A stretch of DNA of 9,983 bases from Phormidesmis priestleyi. GTDB lineage: Bacteria; Cyanobacteriota; Cyanobacteriia; Phormidesmidales; Phormidesmidaceae. Numbering within the stretch: the stretch's first letter is position 1; every line of letters begins with the position of its first letter. The stretch is taken from NCBI GenBank assembly GCA_003242115.1, contig QBMP01000057.1, forward strand, positions 8,071 through 18,053. Direction: 5' to 3'. The position numbers and the translations under genes were made by a program. This document shows, in pieces, positions 1 to 5,582 of this stretch. The notes below the pieces were generated by a model, which saw only the letters and a list, made by a program, of their open reading frames with translations, did not search any database and was not told the DNA's origin.

Positions 1-491
1 AGCGGATCGTGGCCCCCTTCAATAATCAAATCGCCATTGATCACGCCATTTTCAAACCGACCTCGCCAGCCTACCGGCGTTTCAAACCGATAGGCTGGCC
101 CCCAAGTCTCTAGCGCCGCTAGCGTTGTGGCGACCTTAGTAATAGAAGCCGCTGGTTTGCGAATGTTGCCCTGATGCTGAGCCATCGGAAACTGACCCGA
201 TGCCACCCAAACGCCCTGCTCATCTAATAAATAGCCCGCCGAAGACAGCCCAGAAAGATAATTAGAAACAATTGTTTTAGCGGCCGGATCATCGGCTATT
301 AGGTTTTTGACCCAAGCTGACTCCCACTGAGGCCGAATATCGACCGCACTTAAGTTCAGGCTGGTTGAAGGTTGCCAGCCTCGGATGCCCAAGCCAACGC
401 CCATTCCAAGACTCAATCCAACGCCCATTCCAAAGCGCAAAAACTCACTAAATAAGCTTGAGCCGATAATGCCTAGTGAAAGGCTAGTCAT
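1..491 (-). CDS. dacB: D-alanyl-D-alanine carboxypeptidase / endopeptidase, peptidase S13 (PBP4 family), N-terminal part
   Basis: Cell-wall enzyme that would trim or cleave D-Ala peptide cross-links of peptidoglycan on the periplasmic side. The minus frame is open from an ATG at 491 to the left edge, giving 163 codons; the C-terminal two thirds lie outside the window. Residues 4-36 are hydrophobic and glycine-rich (GMGVGL occurs twice) and look like a signal or membrane anchor. The S13 active-site motif SxxK is seen as S116-I-T-K119, preceded by KPAA, and the frame ends in a GDLIIEGGHDP stretch that resembles the conserved G-x-GDP region of the family. AGGA lies six bases upstream of the ATG, which supports this start. 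It diverges from the ccb4-like gene. The family is clear; the balance of carboxypeptidase versus endopeptidase activity cannot be told from this part. Confidence 0.88.
   Translation of the reverse strand, partial: MTSLSLGIIGSSLFSEFLRFGMGVGLSLGMGVGLGIRGWQPSTSLNLSAVDIRPQWESAWVKNLIADDPAAKTIVSNYLSGLSSAGYLLDEQGVWVASGQFPMAQHQGNIRKPAASITKVATTLAALETWGPAYRFETPVGWRGRFENGVINGDLIIEGGHDP
394..433. repeat. 16-bp direct repeat inside the dacB N-terminus
   Basis: CCAACGCCCATTCCAA occurs at 394-409 and again at 418-433, a period of 24 bp (eight codons). On the minus strand each copy encodes GMGVGL, so the repeat duplicates part of the glycine-rich hydrophobic anchor of the S13 peptidase. It stays in frame and looks like a small tandem duplication that has partly diverged. 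Confidence 0.8.
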
Positions 492-655
492 TTTCTATCC
501 TAAATAACGGTGAAGTCAAACAGTGGATTAAATAAAGTAGCGTTAAAAAAGCGGGCAAACAAAAATCAGTCTCGCCAAAGATACACTATCTAGTAGGACA
601 TCTGTGCTTATTGGCGATGATGCTCTTTGCTACCATTTCAAACAAAGACTCGGTT

Positions 656-1336
656 ATGGCTAGACCTGATCAAAATGAAGTGTTGAGACGTCTACCGATT
701 GTAGTGGGTGCCTTGGGCGGTGTGCTGCTTTTTGTTAATCGGGTGATGACGCCTGTTTTGAGTGATTCTCAGGCACGCGGCGACGCGCTTGGGGTGATTT
801 TGAGCGCAGTGCTGATTTTAATTGGATTGCTGTGGCAGCGAATTCAGCCTAAGCTTCCAGACGCTGTAATGTTAGTCGGTGATGAAGGATTCGAGCTAAC
901 GCCGCAGCTTCCTGAGACGCTCAAAACCGAGCTGGCTTGGGCCTCTCATTTGCTGCTGATCAATACGGTGACCTGTAGCGTCGTGGTGTATTACGATGGC
1001 CAAGTTTTGCTCAGGCGCGGGATTCTGGGCGCTAGCGCAACTGTCAACCCCGGCACCATCGTTCAGCGAGTCTTAGATAAGCAAAAGCCAGTCTATCTGG
1101 TCAATTTGAATATTTATCCGGGTCGCATTGAGTTTGACTATTTGCCCGAAAATACTCAGGGCGTGATTTGTCAGCCTTTAGGCGATCGCGGCGTCTTAAT
1201 TTTAGGGGCCAATGCGCCGCGTAGCTATACCCAGCAAGATGAAGCGTGGATCTCCGGCATTGCTGAGAAGATCAGCGACAGCCTTCAGCGCTCCTTAATT
1301 AATTCAACACTCGTACCGCAACCGTCGAAACATTGA
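656..1336 (+). CDS. Cofactor assembly of complex C subunit B, CCB2/CCB4 family
   Basis: The product resembles the CCB2/CCB4 family, membrane proteins of the system that covalently attaches the extra haem c (ci) to cytochrome b6 of the b6f complex. From the ATG at 656 it is 226 residues. Residues 11-30 (RRLPIVVGALGG followed by LLFVNRV) form the first membrane segment, 44-60 the second, and the rest is a soluble domain with a GAF-like look. The frame extends upstream to a TTG at 611 with ATGs at 617 and 620, but that extension (FATISNKDS) looks unlike the family, and no start has a good Shine-Dalgarno sequence, so the start is uncertain. The 3' end overlaps the convergent DUF4330 gene by 38 bp. 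Family assignment is from recognised sequence pattern; the symbol is withheld because CCB2 and CCB4 cannot be separated here. Confidence 0.82.
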   Translation: MARPDQNEVLRRLPIVVGALGGVLLFVNRVMTPVLSDSQARGDALGVILSAVLILIGLLWQRIQPKLPDAVMLVGDEGFELTPQLPETLKTELAWASHLLLINTVTCSVVVYYDGQVLLRRGILGASATVNPGTIVQRVLDKQKPVYLVNLNIYPGRIEFDYLPENTQGVICQPLGDRGVLILGANAPRSYTQQDEAWISGIAEKISDSLQRSLINSTLVPQPSKH

Positions 1337-1826
1337 AGTGGTAGCTTTGACCCTCAATCTCTATCGGTGTCCCAATTTTTATCGGTACACCCAGTACCGG
1401 CCCATCGTCTGTAATCTGCGCTTTACCGCCCAGCGTGATTAGCATATCAGCGGTGTAGCTTAATTCAGGGCGAGGATCTGGGTAAGACTTAACGGTGCCA
1501 TCGGGCTGGGGCACCGCGACGCTGCGCGGTAGCGCCTGCACTTTTTTGACGCCAATTTGCCCGTAAGGCTGATTGCGTACAATAATTTTGGTCGATTTTG
1601 TTTTGGCTAAATCGCTGAGAAAAGTTTCTGGATTCAGGACTGTCAGTCCTCGTGCAATCACATCTACCTCAATTTCTTGCGTTTTGGCATTGACTTGAGC
1701 CACCGATCCAGTTGCTCCCGGATAGAAAAAGATGCCAAAAACAACCATCAAAATCGCTAGCGCTGCACCTAAATCAAGCAGGCTGAGTTTGCCAAAAAGT
1801 CGTCCTTTAGAATCTAAAATTGCCAT
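1299..1826 (-). CDS. DUF4330 domain-containing membrane-anchored protein
   Basis: A 175-residue protein whose N-terminus (MAILDSKGRLFGKLSLLDLG) and overall plan match the cyanobacterial DUF4330 family, whose function is unknown. Residues 16-36 form a single hydrophobic membrane anchor ending in FFYPG; the remainder (about 37-175) is beta-rich and presumably outside the cytoplasm, with repeated short strands such as IEVDVIARG and KIIVRNQPYGQIG. The ATG at 1826 has AGGA six bases upstream. It is convergent with the ccb4-like gene and its stop codon lies inside that gene. No enzyme motif is visible. Confidence 0.88.
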   Translation of the reverse strand: MAILDSKGRLFGKLSLLDLGAALAILMVVFGIFFYPGATGSVAQVNAKTQEIEVDVIARGLTVLNPETFLSDLAKTKSTKIIVRNQPYGQIGVKKVQALPRSVAVPQPDGTVKSYPDPRPELSYTADMLITLGGKAQITDDGPVLGVPIKIGTPIEIEGQSYHFNVSTVAVRVLN

Positions 1827-2061
1827 CGTTTTTCCTAACGTGCCTTTGAACTGCTAGAAGCTGCCACCCGTTATGCAGCGACAGAAACTCCCTCGAATTG
1901 GGTCGTGCTAAAGCTGCCCAATCGGCATTAACCCCAGTATTTAACCACACTTTTCCGCAGCATTACGCAGCGGCTGAGCGCAGCGCCTAAATTCTTGAGA
2001 TAAAATGCTGTAAGCTTTGCAGTGTGGGCTTTTGAGCCGCTTTGAATGGGTTTTTGGCAGT

Positions 2062-2077
2062 TTGTGAAGTGTCACAA
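2062..2077. promoter_or_regulatory. Palindrome upstream of the M48 gene, candidate operator
   Basis: TTGTGA and TCACAA form perfect 6-bp arms separated by AGTG. The half-sites look like those of the CRP/FNR superfamily (TGTGA/TCACA), but the spacer is 4 bp instead of the usual 6, so it is not a standard CRP site. Position 70-80 bp ahead of the M48 start would suit a regulator site. Inference only. Confidence 0.3.
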
Positions 2078-2106
2078 TTTATCGCCTAATTTTGAGCTGT
2101 CTCGCT

Positions 2107-2126
2107 AAGGTTTGTAATGAAACCTT
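2107..2126 (+). promoter_or_regulatory. Inverted repeat just ahead of the M48 start codon
   Basis: AAGGTTT and AAACCTT form perfect 7-bp arms around the six-base loop GTAATG, ending 18 bp before the ATG. In the transcript it could fold into a small hairpin and affect translation; in DNA it could be an operator. No T-tract follows, so a terminator is unlikely. Confidence 0.35.
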
Positions 2127-2144
2127 TCGTCCTCACCAAAATTT

Positions 2145-3008
2145 ATGCCAAACCCATCGCACTTGACCTGGCTCAATTTTAGGCACAAGATCTATCGCCG
2201 CTTAGTGTATGGCCTGATGGCAATGGTGATGGCGCTAGGAATTGGCGTAGCCACAGCGCAGCCCTCTCAGGCAGGCTGGTTTGAGCTATTAATTCGAGGC
2301 GTTCAGGTCGTACAGCTCTCGAACATGTCAGATGCTCAAGAGGTGGATTTGGGCAGTGGCATTAATCGGCAGATATTTGAAAGTGGTGGAATGAATCGCT
2401 ACCGCAATAATTCGCTGAATACTTATGTTGACGGCATTGGTCAAGAACTAGCGGCGGTGAGCGATCGCCCCAACATTCCCTACACCTTCCAAATCGTTGA
2501 AGATGAATCGGTGAATGCCTTTGCGACGATGGGCGGCTTTGTCTATGTCACCACTGGGCTGATGCGTGCTGCCGATAATGAAGCCGAGTTAGCGGGCGTG
2601 ATTGGCCATGAAATTGGTCATATTGTCAATCGCGATGCGGTGCAGCAAATGCGGCAGGCGGCAATTGCCCAAGGCATTACGGGCGCACTGGGCCTGAACC
2701 GTGACCGACTGGTGAACATTGGTACCCAAATTGCCCTACGGCTTCCCGCGAGTCGCAATGCCGAGTACGCCGCTGATCAGAGTGGTTTCAACACCATGGG
2801 TAGAGCAGGCTATGACCAAACTGGCATGGTCACCTTTATGCAAAAGCTCGTGCGCCAGGGTTCGCCGCCGGAGTTTTTGAGCACTCACCCCGATGCGAAT
2901 AACCGAGTCACTGCGCTGAGGCAGCTTGATAGCGAAGCGGCAAGTCCAGCGGCGACCGCTGGACTCAATGCCAATGCCTACAGCACCAGAGTCAGCGCTC
3001 TGCGATAA
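2145..3008 (+). CDS. Secreted M48-family zinc metalloprotease
   Basis: A 287-residue zinc peptidase expected to work in the periplasm or thylakoid lumen, possibly in protein quality control like the BepA/LoiP group. An N-terminal signal is visible: basic region HKIYRR (14-19), hydrophobic stretch about 21-38, and a likely cleavage site after SQA (41-43). The catalytic motif HEIGH is at 155-159, with the third zinc ligand E207 in NAEYAAD (205-211) and the conserved LSTHPD (245-250) towards the C-terminus. This is the minimal M48 plan without the TPR domain of BepA. There is no clear Shine-Dalgarno sequence; the start is chosen because it directly precedes the signal peptide. The 3' end overlaps coaX on the other strand by 31 bp. 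Substrates are unknown. Confidence 0.93.
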   Translation: MPNPSHLTWLNFRHKIYRRLVYGLMAMVMALGIGVATAQPSQAGWFELLIRGVQVVQLSNMSDAQEVDLGSGINRQIFESGGMNRYRNNSLNTYVDGIGQELAAVSDRPNIPYTFQIVEDESVNAFATMGGFVYVTTGLMRAADNEAELAGVIGHEIGHIVNRDAVQQMRQAAIAQGITGALGLNRDRLVNIGTQIALRLPASRNAEYAADQSGFNTMGRAGYDQTGMVTFMQKLVRQGSPPEFLSTHPDANNRVTALRQLDSEAASPAATAGLNANAYSTRVSALR

Positions 3009-3838
3009 GCCCACATTCCCCAAAACATCAAATCACTATTTACTTGAACCCTGGAGACTATCTCTGGGGTTCTTGCTATGTTTTTTGTTTTTCGCATGTG
3101 TTGAGTAAAAAGTGCATGAAGCAATGGGCTGTCGCCGCCTGTAAAGATGACGTTGCCAGTCGGAAATTGCTGCCACCAGTCGTTCAGGTAATCAGTGAGC
3201 GTAGAGAGGATTCCATAGCTGAGGCCGCTGGCGATCGCCCCTACCGTATCTGTTGCCCAGCGCTCTGGCAGCGTGGCCCTTTCCCAAAGTTCAGCCTGAG
3301 TGATTTCAACGGCTTCAGCTAGTGCCGCTGTTCCTTGGGTGAGAGCGTTTGTCTGTAAGCGTAGCCCTGGCAGAATGGCTCCGCCCCACAGGGACGCTTG
3401 ACTACCTGCTGTCAGGGTCAGCGCCGTACCACCATCAATCACCAGCACGGGCCAGCCCACTGTAGTGCCTGCCCCTAACAGATTAATCGCACGATCTATC
3501 CCCAGCGTTGAATAAAGGTTAGATAGAGGGATATGCGATCGCGTCACCACTTGAGTCGGGATCGTATCCTCGGCTGAGCCATTCGTCCAAAGGGCTGTTT
3601 GAGCGGGCACGACTGAAGCGATCCAAAGTGATGAGGGCTGCCAGTTTGATTTTGGTAATAAGCTAGCGGGGGAAATGTTGAGGAGCGATCGCCAAGCCGC
3701 TGATTGGAACCGCTGCCGCTGCAATTGAGCGGCAGCCTCCGCCATCAGGTGAGGCGTATGCCAGCTTCCCAACAATTTATCCTCAGCAAAGATCGCCCAG
3801 TGCAATCGAGTATTGCCGATCACCAAAGCTAGCCACAC
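2978..3838 (-). CDS. coaX: Type III pantothenate kinase
   Basis: Phosphorylates pantothenate with ATP, the first step of coenzyme A synthesis in the cytoplasm. I place the start at GTG 3838, because GAGG sits six bases upstream and the protein then begins MWLALVIGNTRLHW, as in other cyanobacterial CoaX; an upstream TTG at 3862 is also open but has no ribosome binding site, and there is no ATG. With this start (286 residues) the ASKHA-fold motifs are IGNTR (7-11), GIDR (113-116), DGGTALT (135-141), GGAILPGL (152-159) and TGGD (233-236). The first motif lacks the acidic residue of the usual DxGNT loop, whereas the aspartates of GIDR and DGGT are present. The 3' end overlaps the M48 gene. A long leader with a terminator lies upstream, so it probably has its own promoter. 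Confidence 0.92.
   Translation of the reverse strand: MWLALVIGNTRLHWAIFAEDKLLGSWHTPHLMAEAAAQLQRQRFQSAAWRSLLNISPASLLPKSNWQPSSLWIASVVPAQTALWTNGSAEDTIPTQVVTRSHIPLSNLYSTLGIDRAINLLGAGTTVGWPVLVIDGGTALTLTAGSQASLWGGAILPGLRLQTNALTQGTAALAEAVEITQAELWERATLPERWATDTVGAIASGLSYGILSTLTDYLNDWWQQFPTGNVIFTGGDSPLLHALFTQHMRKTKNIARTPEIVSRVQVNSDLMFWGMWAYRRALTLVL
3046..3092 (+). terminator. Intrinsic terminator of the M48 gene, inside antisense coaX codons
   Basis: Bases 3046-3072 fold into a 12-pair stem with a three-base loop (CTA, 3058-3060): GAACCC pairs with GGGTTC, then two G-U wobbles, then GAGA with TCTC. A T-rich tract with runs of six and five T follows, about eight bases after the stem. On the minus strand the two wobbles become C-A mismatches, so the hairpin is intact only in plus-strand RNA. 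It lies 38 bp after the M48 stop and within the coaX coding sequence. Confidence 0.72.
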
Positions 3839-3948
3839 TTGTGACCTCAAAAAATCAGACAAAATATTTTAGGTGGGCAATCATAGATGTTGGCTTTTGA
3901 GCAAAGGTAAGCTCTCATAAAGGTAAGCCCTGGTAGAGGCAAACTTTT

Positions 3949-3984
3949 AAAAAACGTAAGGGCCGATCAAAGGTGATCGGCCCT
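3949..3984 (-). terminator. Strong intrinsic terminator downstream of lpxD
   Basis: AGGGCCGATCA (3959-3969) and TGATCGGCCCT (3974-3984) are perfect 11-bp arms around a four-base loop. On the minus strand the stem is followed by TACG and then six T (3954-3949), a good U-tract; on the plus strand no T-run follows. It would end transcripts from lpxD or from any small RNA within the preceding 470 bp, and separates them from coaX. Confidence 0.78.
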
Positions 3985-4024
3985 AAATGGGTTTATTTGA
4001 AATGAACAGTTAATAGCCTCCTTT
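3983..4024 (-). other. Orphan Shine-Dalgarno octamer with an eight-codon frame ending at the terminator
   Basis: The minus strand carries AAAGGAGG (4024-4017), fully complementary to the 16S rRNA 3' end. Seven bases later a CTG (4009-4007) opens an eight-codon frame that reads xFISNKPI and stops at TAG (3985-3983), with the stop overlapping the first base pairs of the terminator stem. The arrangement recalls a leader peptide with an attenuator, but CTG is a rare start and the frame is tiny, so it may be chance. Confidence 0.2.
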
Positions 4025-4454
4025 ACTCGCAATCGGTGGCACTATCTCATGAAACATTCATTAAACAATTACCACAATAACGAAAATAGATAACGTACAA
4101 AAGAGATGTGAACAACGCTAGCTAAGCCTCTGTTTTTTTAATCTATTTCGATTTGGCTGAGTCTATATTTGTTGCATTGATGCAGCGATTAGACTAAAAA
4201 GCCCTGGTTGAAACAAAGCGCTAGCGAAGCAATAAATTAAGTGGACGGATGTCGTCACTCACTAAAACGCTCTCAAACTATAGCTGCCTCATTCAAGGCA
4301 ATCCGAGGAAAAACTGTAACAAAAGAGGCTTTAGAGACGTGAACTAAACGAGTTATTCAGTTGTCTTCCTTGCTTTGTATGCTAACACGCTCACCCATCA
4401 CCCATAGACTCTTTTGCTGAACTTAACAAAGTGCCACGGAAGTTATCAATCGGT

Positions 4455-5531
4455 TCACGGTTTGTTAGAAAGTTTGTTAGAAAGCTCTGAATCTGCTTCA
4501 TCGCTACCGATTTGTTTTTGAAGCTGCTTAATCGACTTTGACATGTCGGGCAGTCTTTTAAGTAGGGCGGAGCACCTTAAGTAGAGTTTGTGAGGAATGG
4601 CGGGCATTCCTGAGACGGTTGTGCCAGCGGCTACGTTATGGTGAATACCGGCTTTGGCAGATGCGATCGCGCCATCTCCAACATGCGCTTGATTGGCAAT
4701 GCCGACTTGGCCCGCCAAAATCACGCGGTTGCCAATCGTCACCCCACCCGCCATGCCAACCTGCGCGGCCATTGCCACGGCTTCTCCGACCTTGCAGCCG
4801 TGAGCGATATGCACCATGTTGTCAATTTTGGTATTGCGCCCAATGCGAGTTTCGCCCACCGCTGGTCTGTCCACCGCTGAGTTGCAGCCAATTTCTACCC
4901 CGTCTTCTAAGATGGTCACGCCTGACTGGTGCATTTTTTCCCAGCCGGTGGCCGTTGGCACAAAGCCAAAGCCTTCCGAACCGATTGCTGCGCCGCTATG
5001 AATCACACAGTTGGCCCCAATTTGGCTGCGCTCATGAATCACGCAGTTGGCATGAAGCACCGTGCCTGCGCCAATGCTGACCCCAGGGTAAATCACGACG
5101 TTAGGGTGGAGGCACGCGCGATCGCCCACCTTTACCCCCGCCTGCACTACGACATGGGCCCCAATTGCTACGTCTTCACCGATCTCAGCACTCGGATCGA
5201 TCACTGCCGTCGGATGGATACCCGGCGGCAGCTGAAAAGGCCGGTAAAAAAGAGCGATCGCTCTAGCAAAAATGAGCCGAGGATTTTTTACACTGACCCA
5301 GGGGAGATTGCGAGCAGTCGCCTTAGCCTGCAACCTTTCATCGGTCGGCAATACCAAAGCCCCCGCCTGAGTCGTCGCCACATAGTCCGCAAATTTAGGC
5401 CCTTCCACATAGCTCAGAGCCGTCTCATCTGCCTCCTGAATCGCCGCCAGCGACTGAATATCCGGGTCTGTGCCCAAGCTCGATGCCGTTACTTGATCTC
5501 CCAGCGCTGCTACAATCTGGCTAAATTTCAT
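4455..5531 (-). CDS. lpxD: UDP-3-O-acylglucosamine N-acyltransferase
   Basis: Transfers a 3-hydroxyacyl chain from acyl carrier protein to the 2-amino group of UDP-3-O-acylglucosamine, the third step of lipid A synthesis in the cytoplasm. The 358-residue product has the usual layout: an N-terminal uridine-binding domain (about 1-100), then a left-handed beta-helix made of hexapeptide repeats (about 105-300; IGEDVAIGAHVVVQAG, VGDRACLHPNVVIYPG and similar), then a C-terminal helical tail. The catalytic histidine is expected at H244 in HIAHGCKVG, after SAVDRPAVGET (218-228). AAAGG lies upstream of the ATG at a workable distance. It follows rlmD after 51 bp on the same strand, so the two may share a transcript. 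The last residues LSNKLSNKP are an in-frame 12-bp duplication. Confidence 0.96.
   Translation of the reverse strand: MKFSQIVAALGDQVTASSLGTDPDIQSLAAIQEADETALSYVEGPKFADYVATTQAGALVLPTDERLQAKATARNLPWVSVKNPRLIFARAIALFYRPFQLPPGIHPTAVIDPSAEIGEDVAIGAHVVVQAGVKVGDRACLHPNVVIYPGVSIGAGTVLHANCVIHERSQIGANCVIHSGAAIGSEGFGFVPTATGWEKMHQSGVTILEDGVEIGCNSAVDRPAVGETRIGRNTKIDNMVHIAHGCKVGEAVAMAAQVGMAGGVTIGNRVILAGQVGIANQAHVGDGAIASAKAGIHHNVAAGTTVSGMPAIPHKLYLRCSALLKRLPDMSKSIKQLQKQIGSDEADSELSNKLSNKP
4461..4484. repeat. 12-bp tandem duplication at the 3' end of lpxD
   Basis: TTTGTTAGAAAG occurs twice in direct succession (4461-4472 and 4473-4484). On the minus strand this encodes LSNK twice, one codon before the lpxD stop. 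The reading frame is kept. A recent replication-slippage event is the simplest explanation. Confidence 0.85.
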
Positions 5532-5582
5532 GATCTTTACCTTTGGCCCTGCCGGTTAGGACACACCTAAAATCCCTGAAAA

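Larger units (their letters stand above)
1827..2144. other. Divergent intergenic region between DUF4330 and the M48 protease gene
   Basis: This 318-bp stretch has no credible gene. It carries the DUF4330 ribosome binding site (AGGA on the minus strand, TCCT at 1832-1835), a GC-rich run at about 1956-1986 built from repeated CGCAGC/GCGCAGCG words, and two inverted repeats nearer the M48 gene (listed separately). I see no convincing -35/-10 pair; TTGGCA at 2054-2059 is a possible -35 but lacks a good partner. Confidence 0.6.
3839..4454. other. Long non-coding stretch between lpxD and coaX
   Basis: About 616 bp, AT-rich, with no credible long reading frame on either strand and no tRNA-like fold that I can see. 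It holds a strong minus-strand terminator (3949-3984), an orphan Shine-Dalgarno octamer (4017-4024), a 10-bp direct repeat AAAGGTAAGC at 3903-3912 and 3919-3928, a short tandem TCACCCA pair near 4391-4404, and a GCGCTAGCGAAGC word near 4219. TATGAT on the minus strand at 3885-3880 is a possible coaX -10 box without a good -35. The 470 bp between the lpxD stop and the terminator could be a long 3' UTR or contain a small RNA. Confidence 0.6.

Noticed and set aside
2062..2077. Standard CRP-binding site
   Set aside because: Half-sites TGTGA/TCACA are present, but the spacer is 4 bp instead of 6, so I list it only as a palindrome.
3044..3322. 92-codon plus frame opposite coaX
   Set aside because: Antisense to conserved coaX motifs, and it begins on top of the M48 terminator hairpin.
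4098..4139. Plus-strand terminator ending in seven T near 4139
   Set aside because: Only a four-base AGAG/CTCT pairing precedes the T-run, and no plus-strand gene lies upstream to be terminated.
4619..5570. Several plus-strand open frames of 60-213 codons opposite lpxD
   Set aside because: They lie antisense to a clear lpxD, have unnatural Arg/His/Cys-rich composition and no ribosome binding sites; they are shadows of the real gene.
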